A DNA stretch of 64,000 nucleotides from Lentinus brumalis (Eukaryota > Basidiomycota > Agaricomycetes > Polyporales > Polyporaceae), in the NCBI GenBank assembly GCA_001792895.1, contig MARA01000023.1:597354-661353 (forward strand), read 5' to 3'. Under the pieces are notes generated by a model, which did no database searches, was not told the origin of the DNA, and saw only the letters and a list, made by a program, of their open reading frames with translations. Shown here in pieces: positions 11,606 to 23,439 of the stretch. A program made the translations under genes and the position numbers. The first letter of the stretch is position 1; the number at the start of each line of letters is the position of its first letter.

Positions 11606-12819
11606 GCACCGCCGCGGATTCAGGTGTGGCTGCGAACGCTGACGGAGAGCGTTCAGCGTAGTCTATCAGTGTCGGCTTTAGACCGATAGCGTGCGGGTGG
11701 GAGGAGTTATCATCGATCTTGTGTCGGGCCGAGCCCGCGAGAAGAGGTCGGGGATGGTCGTCCAGAGCGTCGGCCGTAAGCATTCGAGGCTGCTTGTCTT
11801 GTTTACGTCGAGTCCGCGGCGTTCGAGAGTGTCGTCGAGGAGGCAGGGCGGCGGGGCAAGCCTGGAGTCCGCGGCACTGTCTGGGGTATTGCGAGGGCAG
11901 CAGTTGATGATCCGCGACGAGACGAGTATGGGCCGACCCCGGGCACCTGTCGCGTCCGGTGTGAGGTGACTGCGATGTGTTCTCGGCGTGTGACGGGCGA
12001 ATGTGTCGACTGGTGGCAGAAACGCCGTTCTGCACGCAGTCAATGGCGTCGGGCGGGCGCGCAAGAAGTTGGATCTGTTGAGGGCGGCTCGTGAGTGTCA
12101 GAGTAAGACACATAAGACGTGCTGGGACGTACCTGGCGAGAAGGAACACGGCCGGAGTGCGGGCGGCAGAGAAGAGGGATGTGCGGCACAAGAGCGCGTC
12201 GGGCGAGCGATTGTGACGGACGCGGGAGGTTCACAAGGTCAAAATAAGGCGGTTCTTGGAGTGTCATCGTGTGAGACGAAGAAGGGGCGAAGGGAGGAAG
12301 GCGAGTACGGAACGGCGCAAGGCTTGGCAGACATACTCACATGGGTCGCGCGGAGACACTCTACGAGCGGAGGAGGGGAAACACCCGAGGGACGGTGTGT
12401 TGGGACGGAAGCAATATATTTGTGCTCGTTGCACGGCGTACATGACCATATCTCTCTACAACTCGTCGAGCGTGCCATGCGGGAGTGCGGCGGTGGGACA
12501 CAAGCCTGGGGCGGGACACAGCCATGGAGCAGCGCAAGGACTTGCAGCGGCGGACGAGGGCCAGGGGAGAAGCAAGTGCGAGTGCGAGCAGTACCAGTGC
12601 AGAGAGGAGTGCGAGCAGAGAGCGACGACGGAGAGCGTGCGTGCAGAGAGCGTCGGGAGCAGCCACAGCTCGCTCAGTGGCCGGGAGAATGGACGCGCGG
12701 GGAAAACAAGAGACAACAACGCGCGACGCGCCTCGCACGTTCTCTCCGCCTCCCGCCTCGACCACGGACCCCCTCTGCTCGCTGCTCGCCGCCCGCTGCT
12801 CGTCGTATCTTCGCCCGTC

Positions 12820-14862
12820 ATGGTCGCCCAGACGCGCACGGCGGGGCAGCCGTCCCCAAAGAAACTCCGTTTCCGCGACAAGCTCGTCGGCAAGGGCCTC
12901 ACCACCGACGCCCTCCAGAAGAAACTCAAGCAGCTCCACCAGGAGCTCGCCGAGATGGACCAGGAGCACGTCGACGTCCCCTCCCTCAACGCCATCCGCA
13001 AAGACCTCATCAGCACCTCCATCCTCCTCCACAAGGACCGCGGCGTCAAGGCATACGCCGCGTGCTGCCTCGCCGACCTCCTCAGACTATATGCGCCGGA
13101 CGCGCCCTACAACCAGAACGAGCTCCGCGACATCTTCCAGTTCTTCTTCAGGCAGCTCTCGACGGGCCTTAAGGGCGCGGACTCGGCGTACTACAATGAA
13201 TACTTCCACCTCCTCGAGTCGCTCTCGACCGTCAAGAGTGTGGTTCTCGTCTGTGACCTTCCCAACGGCGACGAACTCATGGTCGACATTTTTCGCGACT
13301 TCTTTGGCCTCGTGCGACGCGACCTCCCGAAGAAGATCGAGCTCTTCATGGCCGACATTCTCATCGCGCTCATTGACGAGTGCCAGAGCCTCCCATCCGA
13401 GGTGCTGGAAACCATCATGGCCCAGTTCACAGACAAGAACGCGGTACGTCCCCCTTAATCTTGCGACCATTCACCACGCTCCGACACGGCTTCTCCTTCC
13501 TGGTCACGAACCAATACCTCTGCGCGACTTACGGTGGTGATGTTCGCGGCCCTTGCACGGGTGGTTAGTTGGCGTGTCGCGTCGACTTGGGTCCAGATAG
13601 ACTAGGCGACGTGGTCCGAGGCTTGACGCAAGAAACGCGTCTTGCGTGGTCGCGCTCGGAGAGCACCTGTCGATGAGCAGTCTGACCACCGTCGGACCAA
13701 GCCAGCCAGCCTGGTCGATTGCCAGGGAGGCGGTTGCGCCAGGGACTCCGATGTTGCCCTTACTGGTATCTCGATGTTATCACTTCAGATTGCGCCGTCT
13801 TCTAGCTACTCCACGTGCAGGCTCCCGCCAATTGTCGACGACGGACCTTGAGTGCGCTGCCATTCAGTGGCCCGAGCGTCTTGCTGGCCATCTGCTCAGT
13901 TTCTATGTGATTTAATGCGCAGCGAGGTTCAGGGATCAAGTTGTACTGACGCATATATGCAGAAAATGGATCAACCTTCCTACCGGCTTGCGGTCCAGGT
14001 CTGCAATGCGACCGCAGACAAGCTCCAGCGACACGTCTGCCAGTACTTCACCGACGTCATCGTGGACCGCGCACGAGAAGAGGATTTCGACGAGGTCAAG
14101 ACAGCACACGACCTCATCCAGCAGCTGAACCGCGCATGTCCATCCCTCCTGCACAATGTCGTGCCACAGCTCGAAGAAGAACTGCACGTTGAGCAGATTC
14201 AGCTCCGTCTCATGGCGACGCAGACTCTGGGCGAAATGTACGCAGACAAGCACGGGATGGAGCTCGTGCAGAAGTATCCAACGACGTGGACTCAGTGGCT
14301 CGGGCGCAAGAACGACAAGAACGCAACAGTCCGGTTGACGTGGGCGGAGACGATGAAGGGCGTGGTCGTGAACTTGCCAGAGATGCGTAAGGAGGTCGAG
14401 GGAGGGTCCGCGACTACGCACCGGCTGCAGACGGACCGGCGGGGCGACGGGGCGAGCGGGGCGGGTGCCATCCTGTTGCAGCGAGAAAGCGAAACTCAGG
14501 GAGATCCGTGGGCAGGAGCGGTGGGGGGAGGGATACGTGGGCGGGGAGGTGGGGAGGGAGGTGGGGAGGACGGCGAGATGGGATTGGCGCCCGGGAGGAG
14601 GGCACTCTACTCGCAGTTGCAGGGGACGGCTCTATTCGTGTACACTACAGACAGACAATATATCTCGTGCCTACTCTGCGACCCGCCCGACTCCTCGCCA
14701 CGCCGCACAACCAACAGCCCCGAGCCTTGCACTGAGACTACACCGCCGCGCTCTTCTCCCGACGCGCAGGTCAGCCGCGGACAGGCAGGACACGAGCTCT
14801 CGCCGCTACCAGCTTATCCGCCCGCGAGCGAAGATCTCTTGTCCATGCTCATGCGCACTTGA
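12820..14862 (+). pseudogene. PDS5: Truncated PDS5, copy 2 (N-terminal chimeric ORF)
   Basis: Exon 1 is 12,820-13,443 and intron 1 is 13,444-13,962. Exon 2 starts at 13,963 and leaves authentic PDS5 at about 14,401, exactly as in copy 1. Because the spacer DNA differs after 14,739, the read-through stops earlier, at 14,862, giving a possible 507-aa chimera. The authentic PDS5 part appears identical to copy 1 at the nucleotide level, including the 519-nt intron. Confidence 0.85.
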
Positions 14863-17800
14863 CGCAAATGGCCGGGCGTCCAGTCCTGCCACACACACGA
14901 ACACTCAGCGTCCCGAGCCTGGTTCTCACAGCACCCCGGACGCGACCCGCGCCGTTCGCCGCGCCGTCGACGGGCGAGGAGTCGCCGGGAATTGGCCCAG
15001 AGAGACTACGGGCATGAGATGCCAGATGCCGGGGATACCGAAGGAACCACGGGTCGACGCTCGCCGGACCCTCGCGTGGAGGACCTGCCGGCGTGCCAGA
15101 TAGCCGTCAGCTGCGGTTCGAGGGCCAGGAAGCTACCGGGCGACGGTGCGCAGCGGCAACAAGTGCGCCCAGCGCGGCTCAGAACGGGCGCACGTGCAGT
15201 CAGGCTGTCGAGCATCCAGTCTATCTATCGTATGAATCGTTAGCGTGTCATACCAACCGTACAGCACTCTGCTCACCGTCAATAGAGCCCGGTAGAGCGA
15301 CTTGATTGCCTGCCCTCTGTGAATCTTGCGTGAATCGTCTCTGTTCGAGCCTAGCAGAAAGGTCAGACCGTGCATCGAGCGATAACAAAAGTGAGAACTC
15401 ACAACAACGACGTCGACGTCGACTTGCAGAGAAGCGCGCCGCAGATCTCGCGACTCGCCCGACGGTTGGGCGCCTACCAAAGGCGGGCGATCGAGATGGC
15501 AAGCCCGCGTCGCGTCCATCTTGAACGTCGCCCTCGCTCTCTCCTTCCACCGCCATCCCCTTGCCACGAGTGTTCTCCGCCGCCGTCGTCTGCGAGCAAG
15601 ACGTCGCACCCGACAGCCACAGCCACAACTTGAAGCTTCAGCTGCATCACGTCAAGCTGTCCGCCAGAGAAGGTGAGTTGTATGCGCGGCGACATAGACG
15701 ACACGGAACGTACCTGTCTGCCCTACAGTCGCTCGCAGTGACCCAGAGTCGTCTGATTGCTGCTGCTAACGCCCAGCAGGCCGGACTGCCGCGGGTCTCA
15801 GCTGCATGGTGTGGTCTTCGACCAGGTGCGTGAGAACGACCTACAAGTGCCAGCAGGTAAGTCAAGGTTCCGCGATCTCCTACCGAAAGATTTTACCTTT
15901 CGTGCGTCTCGAGGACTGACGGTGTGTCGGACTCGGACACTCTGTCCAGCTTGAGCTGCAAGAGGCTCGCGGCGAGCTGAGACTGCGAACAGACAGTAGG
16001 TCTCCTCAGCCACTGCACACGCCAGTGGACGGAACTAGCTCACCTACTTTGCGCCTTGCGCTTGATGTGCTGCATGCGCAGGGAGCGGAGATGCTGCGTA
16101 TCTAACCCTCTAGAAGCTCCGAGTCAGACACTCGGAAGTCATGCTGCACGCGAGCAATCCGAGTACGTACCTGACTGCGCGAGCGACGCTCCTGCGCATG
16201 ATTTCTGTCTTTGTTCTTGACCGAATACTTCTCGTGGCATGCGCAAGGCTTGCGTCGAACCACCTCTGCATCTGCAACACGTTACGTCACGCTGCTCAAT
16301 AGGTAAGTCGCGTGGTGGCTGAGCGAACTTGGCACGAACCTTTTGCGAACCTCGTCTCCCGCACTGCGTCCTGTTGCACGCCTTCGAAGAGCCTCGGACC
16401 CTGCGCAATATGGTACCTACTGCTATGATCGCGGTCAGTTTGTCTCGACGATAGCAGAGAGCTCAGGTTACAGGTACGTACTATTGTGGCAGGAATTGCC
16501 GGGCGGCCGCCTCCAGCATCCGACATGGACGCGGTGGTCGACAAGGTCGAGCTTGAGATGCACCGTGAGTACTATTACACGTGCCTCGGATACACGCGGT
16601 ACGTAAGGCAGTGGATGGAAGAGACCCAGGAAGAGCCATCTGATATATGTTAGTATCAGCGAGAGCTGACGAACTCCGATTCCGTAGATACACACCTCCT
16701 GTGCCCGGGCAGCGGCTGGTGCTGCGGCGCTGACTGCCAGCGCCGCAGCCGCGATGTTGAGGACGTCGCTCGATCTTCTGAATGGAATTTGTGACATGCT
16801 GCGCTTGACATGCGGCCTGTGCTGCTTCGTGGTTAGGTGAGCACGCCACTTTCCATCCTCGAACCCGTGACAGAGCGTACCTTGCATCCTCATCCTGCCA
16901 GGGCGAAGATCTGCACCTATGGAGGTTCGCATGCGAAGACAACCACTTATCACGGTTTCGTGACAGCGCATGCCTAGGGGACGTCCAACCAAGTCAGTTC
17001 CAGTTCGATCGCGACGAGGTCGTCATCAATAAACCTACAAGCTCGATGTGCTGCCGCTGACCCTCATGTATACCGTCTCTTGCCTAGGTCTTCGCCCGCA
17101 ATTTTTCGGCGGAACGAACTGCTGTCAAACTGGAATGTACAAGCATGAGCGACACGTTGTCCATGCGTCTCCATCAGGTTCAGGTGCGTAAAGGTTGGGA
17201 TGTGATGCTCACCTGCGTAGGGAATGTCGTCGTGATTCCCTGAACTCGAGGGACGGCGTCGAGCTGGAGTCCGGAGGGCAGGGATGGCGGGATATGTGGG
17301 AGCAGGTGGGGCGTGGGGATAGGGAACAGGAAGGTCTGAGAAGCCCCGCTGTCGCTTCCTGCATGTTCTGATATTAGTCGGGAGCTAAACAGCATGTCGT
17401 AGAGTAAGCATCAAATACAAGCTGGATCTCAACGGAGTAAGCGGAGTGCGAAGTCAGATCTGGATAGCGCAGCACAACCCTCGTGACTTGAACGTGCATC
17501 GGAATATTCCTCTGCTACCGGGAGAGAGGTTTGCGGTAAGCGGGATGCTTCTGAGCATCGTGCGGTATGCGCAGCCTGACGGAGCGCTGCACGAAGCTTC
17601 CTGAAATTTTGATGGGAGTCAGGAACACGCAATCTGTGAATGCCTGTATGACTCTTTCCTCCTCTGTGTAGAGTACAGACATACTGCAGCTCTGATATAT
17701 TGTGTTCCTGTGGCTAAAGACTCAAGAGTGTAGGACTTGAAACTGAATCAGGCCCGGGGCCCAGTGCAGGGTACTTAGAGGATACTAGGCCTGGCTGGAT

Positions 17801-20800
17801 GAGGACACTGCGTGCCATCATGTTGCCACGGGCACGGGGACCTGGTCAAATTTGATTAGAACGGACGTAATTGCAAGAAGCTACTGATCGGCGAACACTG
17901 CCTGTGAACCTAGCATGCTGGGTCTCCGACCTGGCACCTCCGAGTCAATCATTGCAGAATTGAGTATGTCTCTGCGGGCTAACGTCACTGGTTGCATCAG
18001 AGATAGCTCATGACAATATGCAGGGATGGAGGCAGGCATATCTGAGTCAATCCATGGGTTCGGACTTGGAAGACTGAAGCTGCAGCTATCACGGCGACTA
18101 CTTATCCAGGTTAGGACAGCTTCGACGTCTTACGTGTGCGAAAGAGAGAGAATGTGATGAGGTCATGCCGGAGTAAGGGTCTGAATCACTCAGGCACTTA
18201 TTCCGGCATGAGCGCGTACACGGGAACCTAGGGTTTTGCCCGAGTTCTCTCTCCTCTCAGCTCTCAGACAGCAGCCTGAGGGTACGGAGCAGATGACAAG
18301 CATACTAGTAATGTATAGAGCTTGGAAATACCACATTATTCGTGCCAGGTATCGTCAAGCTGCGACTGGCCTGCTATATGGATGGAAAGCACTGGGCGAC
18401 TCGCTGGGCTCAAGTCAACTGGTGTATTGTGATGTGGTAAGTAATGGTTAATGAGAAACTTTACAGAACATATGCCGAAATAGTGTCCTTATACGCTCCA
18501 GAAGGTCCATAAAGCGAGCCGTGAAGAGATGAACGACAGAAGGAGGCCAGAGAATGCATGTCGGGACACTCGGACGAGTTGCCAGAATGAGGTCATGAGC
18601 AAAAAAGGCAATGTAAGCGCTCTTGAAATCGCGGCCTTCTCCAAAAGCGCGCAGTCGCTGTGTGCTTGTTCTCCTGCTAAACGTTCCAAGCAAGTCCGTA
18701 CGCCTTGGCAAAGGCTTACGTAAGTATTTGCTACCTACTACAGGGGCGCGTGAGCTGATAGGACACCTATGGCTCGCAGGATAGTGGCCAGTAATGCTAC
18801 ACTCAAATCCTGCAACCCCGGGACACCCGCTCATTGATCGAGGTGATATCGTCAATGTCCTGGCATTGTAGCATCAGTGCCTGTACTAACACCTTACTAT
18901 TTCTCTTAATAGATACTCACAGGCCTGCGAACCCCCTTGAAATTGCGGGAAACTCTGCAAAACGCTTGCTTTCGAGGACCCTGTCCTCGTGCTTTCGTCT
19001 GCCGACTCTACGACAAAAATACGAGCCGCAGCGCGACCATCACATTCTTAGCGTCTACTGTACGTCAACACAACAGCTTCTCTCAGCCGAGACACCTTCG
19101 CCGTCTGGAATCACACTAGTCGCTCTGTTCCGTCTCGACAACCTGCAGCCTCGCCCACCCCTCGCCCCCCTCGCCGTGTCGCGCTCTGGTTGGACGATAG
19201 CCTCGCACGCATTCCATCGTGCGAACCTTTGCCAGTCAACAAGTTAAGGTTCTGCAGCCCGTGACATGGCCAGCACTTGTATAAGTACCCCGCCATCTCG
19301 ACGCCGGCCTCCTGCGCACTCCGTACCCCTGCCCGTACTTTGACCCGCATCCTCCCCCATACTTACTACGTCTCACACCATGCCCTGTACCCCGTCTTTG
19401 TTTTATCTTTGGGCTACCCGTCTCTGTTCCGTCGTCCACACATTCAATCGTATTCCTTGTTCACCTGCATCACCACTGGCAGTATGTCGGTCGTAGTATC
19501 TTTATGTCTCATGTCGAGTTCGTCGTTGCATCTGACCTGGCTCCGAGTCACTCTTTATACCTCCATGTTTCCTGACGTAATCACTTCCCTTCTATCTGCC
19601 TACTCCCCATTCTTCTTCCGTACATGTGTCTTTCTGTTCCCCCGTACTAAGTATGCTCCATCTGCATGTTCTCGTCTCGCAACTCCAGGTATACTTATCT
19701 CTGACTCTTCTATCACCTCGTCAACTCATGTACCACTTCTCTCTCAGCTTGTTACTGCCACAGGCTCTCGACATGGTCACGATCCAGGTCAGTCTTCGAG
19801 CATACTACTCAGTCTATGCTCAGCGTCGTCTCCAGTGTACTGACTATCACCGTCTCAACAGGACCTCTCTACTCGCACATCGAGGTATGGATCTCACCTC
19901 ATTGTATTGTTGCCTTCGCTAATTACTCTCTCACTTCATGTAGTTCTCGTATGTATTCTGGCCTCAAGCTGCCGCATACTATTGCAAGGTGAGCGCGACA
20001 CTACTCGTCCCGAACTTCCGCTTCACGCGACTGATTCTCATCTTGGACCTACAGGCAGTACCACTGTCTGCGGCCAGCCTACTCATCATGCGCACGTCCA
20101 GACAACAAGTGTGCGCGCACGAGTCGTGCATCCGGTCTGCATCGCCGCGTTGAAGGGGGCTCGGACACTTCGGGCTCAGCTGCGAGTAATTTGGTATGTC
20201 CCTCGCATCTCTCAGATTCATGACTCGCGGCGTCGCTGCAGACAGTACGTACAAAGAGTTACGGGAGACCGCGCCGGTCCAAGGTTCGAAGTCGAGGTCC
20301 GGCAAGCAGTTACTTGCTGTGAGCAAGAGTAAGTCCGCGTTCCTTCGCCCTTGGGTTCAATTGCTGACTTCTACTCGCCTCATTCAGGCCCTCAACATGT
20401 ATTCGCGGGTCAATAGTACTTCAGGTAAGCCATTCGGGTCGTGCACAAGCTGTCAAGGACTGAAGCTGACTCCCGGGTCTCTGCCTGCGCAGATCGTACC
20501 TCAGGAAGAGCAGCGACGACCATGCGACCGCAGGAGTAAGTTACTAATCCCTCGCACTGATAGTCCAGTCATTCACACCCGTCTCGGAGCAGCGCACTAC
20601 ATCGCACTTGCAGAGGAAGCCGAAGTCTCAGGCAAGCGGCTTATTCCAATACACACGCATCTTGCAAGAGACTGACTGTTTGCGAGGCTCCCGCTTGTTA
20701 CTTTGCGCCGACACCCATGCAATCCCGGACGGCAGGAGATAAGTATCACAGAGGTAACTACGTACTGTACATTGCGGTGGTACGCGTCTCGTTCGTCGTG

Positions 20801-21361
20801 TCCGTCTGGCATGGCTGGAATAGCGGCGCGGACATGGGCCACGCTGCCGTCCGAGCCTCCCGCACACCCTTCCCTCTGCGTCGGGTGCAATTGCCGCGAC
20901 CTCCGTGCTCCCACGCATCTGACGCGTCACGTCGTCTCGTCTCGTCTCGCCTTGCGCCATGCGCATCGCGGCATCGGTCGGCGGTCTTGGAGAGCACCAC
21001 GGGTGCTCTCCCTGAACGCCCGAGTGGCCGGTCTTCTTCATAGCGTCACGAGGCGCAACTTTCTTGGTCTTGAGCCGGTTCAGAGCCCTTGTGCGTTGCA
21101 TCGAGCTACGAGAGGGCGGCTTGTAACGTCCGACCGGCCGCTAGTGCCCGCGAGGTCGATCTTGAGAACTCGTCCGTTCGGGACAACTGGCACGCACGTA
21201 GTCTCAAGGACTTACACGTGCGCTGCGAAGCGGTTGCGCCGCCGTCTGGTCTGGTATCCGCCCGGGAGAGCGACGGCATGTCGGCGGCCGCGAGGTCGTG
21301 TTCATGTTGGAGACTGTTTTGCTGACCGTCTCGGATCCGTCCGGGAGGCATCTGCTTCGAT
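14863..21361 (+). other. Spacer of unit 2: diverged copy of the unit 1 spacer
   Basis: It is collinear with 4,142-10,721 and carries the same splice-like pattern (for example near 19,660-20,640) and the same hairpins. It differs by substitutions and numerous short indels that change the reading frame of the exon-like blocks. I see no recognisable gene. Confidence 0.35.
18164..18210. repeat. Long hairpin in unit 2 spacer
   Basis: This is the counterpart of 7,526-7,572, with the same arms and loop length. Confidence 0.75.
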
Positions 21362-21921
21362 GCGGAAGCGTCACCGTCGGCTGCTGACAGAGTCTCGTCA
21401 GCCAGCGTGCAGAGGCTCGGGAGATATCGCGGAGACAGCGAGTCAGCGACGTACCGGGTCAGGGAGGCAGCGGAGGCACAGCGCACGAGAACGTGGCTGC
21501 AGCGTCGTGCGGAAGCCTCTTTCAGTACGTGGTGTGTGTGTGGGTGCTGGGAGGTGCGTTCGTTCACCGCGGGTGGCTGTGGTTCGAGTGCGACAGGGTG
21601 TCGGCCCCGCGAGTTGGCTTCCCATTGCCCGCGATCCAGAGCGCGCGTGTGCCGCAGTGCCCTCAGCCGTCTCGCCTGAACGCCCCGGGACCGGTCGATC
21701 TTGTTGCGGCGGCTGACGAGGCCGGGCTCGCGAGTTCGTTCCGGACCCTCTCCCGGACACCCGCCCGACGAGCGGATTTTCAGACCCGTCCTGGCGGCGC
21801 GACACCGGGTCGTACACGAGCTGTCCGACTCACATGAGCGTCCTGAAGTTGTTTCGCGCCGTTCGGGGACGATTTGCGGGCGGGAGAGCCGGAACGAGCG
21901 GTCGGGCGGCGAGAATGCAAT

Positions 21922-21947
21922 GAAAATCGCTCCAAAGAGCGATTTTC
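21922..21947. repeat. Hairpin 1 upstream of full-length PDS5
   Basis: Arms GAAAATCGCTC and GAGCGATTTTC surround loop CAAA. Compared with 535-560, the loop-proximal bases changed but the stem stays perfectly paired. Confidence 0.85.
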
Positions 21948-22243
21948 AGACCGGCTCGGATCGCAGCGCGGTTGGGGTGCTGCAAGAGACTGGTTCGTGC
22001 GTTTAGAGACACCGTGTTCGGCGCGAGAGGGGGCGGGGTGCTGGAGATATGGCCCCTCTGGTGTCGGGCCGCACCTGCGAGCACGACCGAACGATCGAGT
22101 TCCAGGACTCCTCTGGCGGCGCGAACCCGGGTCGTGCACAGTCGATGCGACTGGCTGCGACGGTCGGAAGCTGTTTCGCGCCGTTTGAGGATGATTTGCG
22201 GGCGGGAGAGCCGGGACGAGCGGGCGGGCGGCGAGAATGCAAT

Positions 22244-22268
22244 GAAAATCGCTCATGGAGCGATTTTC
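22244..22268. repeat. Hairpin 2 upstream of full-length PDS5
   Basis: Arms GAAAATCGCTC and GAGCGATTTTC surround a 3-nt loop (ATG). The loop is one base shorter and different in sequence from the other copies, while the stem is unchanged. Confidence 0.85.
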
Positions 22269-23439
22269 GCACCGCCGCGGATTCAGGTGTGGCTGCGAGC
22301 TGACGGAGAGCGTTCAGCGTAGTCTATCAGTGTCGGCTTTAGACCGATAGCGTGCGGGTGGGAGGAGTTATCATCGATCTTGTGTTGGGCCGAGCCCGCG
22401 AGAAGAGGTCGGGGATGGTCGTCCAGAGCGTCGGCCGTAAGCATTCGAGGCTGCTTGTCTTGTTTACGTCGAGTCCGCGGCGTTCGAGAGTGTCGTCGAG
22501 GAGGCAGGGCGGCGGGGCAAGCCTGGAGTCCGCGGCACTGTCTGGGGTATTGCGAGGGCAGCAGTTGATGATCCGCGACGAGACGAGTATGGGCCGACGC
22601 CGACGAGCCCGGGCACCTGTCGCGTCCGGTGTGAGGTGACTGCGATGTGTTCTCGAGGTGCGGGGGCGAATGTGTCGGCTGGCGGCAAAACGCCGTTCTG
22701 CACGCAGTCAATGGCGTCGGGCGGGCGCGCAAGAAGTTAGATCTGTTGAGGGCGGTTCGTGAGTGTCAGAGTAAGACACATAAGACGTGCTGGGACGTAC
22801 CTTGCGAGAAGGAATACGGCTGGAGTGGGGCGGCAGAGAGAGGGATGTGCGGCACAAGTGGCTCACGGGAGCGCGGCAGGCGAGTGATTGCGCGGGTTCT
22901 CAAGGTCAGAATAGGGCAGTTGTTGGAGTGTCATCGTGTGAGACGAAGAAGGGGAGGAAGGCGAGTACGGAACGGCGTAGGCTTGGCAGACATACTCACA
23001 TGGGTCGCGCGGAGACACTCTACGAGCGGAGGAGGGGACACAGTCGAGGGACGGAGTGTTGGGACGAAAGCAATATATTTGTGCTCACTGCACGGCGTAC
23101 ATGTCTACATGGGCGTATACGAATGCGGGAGGGCGTGAGAGCAAGCCTGGGCGGGACACAGCCATGGAGCAGCGCAAGGACTTGCAGCGGCGGACGCGGG
23201 CCAGGGGAGAAGCGAGTGCAGAGTGCGAGCAGAGTGCGGTACGGAGAGCGTGCGTGCAGAGCGTCGGGAGCAGCCACACTGACACTGACAGCTCGCTCAG
23301 TGGCCGGAGAAGACGCGCGGGGAAAACAAGAGACAACAACGCGCGACGCGCCTCGCACGTTCTCTCCGCCTCCCGCCTCGACCACGGACCCCCTCTGCTC
23401 GCTGCTCGCCGCCCGCTGCTCGTCGTATCTTCGCCCGTC

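Larger units (their letters stand above)
10722..21361. repeat. Tandem segmental duplication, unit 2
   Basis: This is the second full unit, 10,640 bp long against 10,721 for unit 1. Its first 4,018 bp look identical to unit 1. The remainder is clearly homologous but shows scattered substitutions and 1-20 bp indels. It holds a second truncated PDS5 (12,820-14,862) with the same breakpoint as unit 1, which means that one duplication event was followed by amplification, or that the assembly has expanded or mis-resolved one repeat. Confidence 0.95.
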
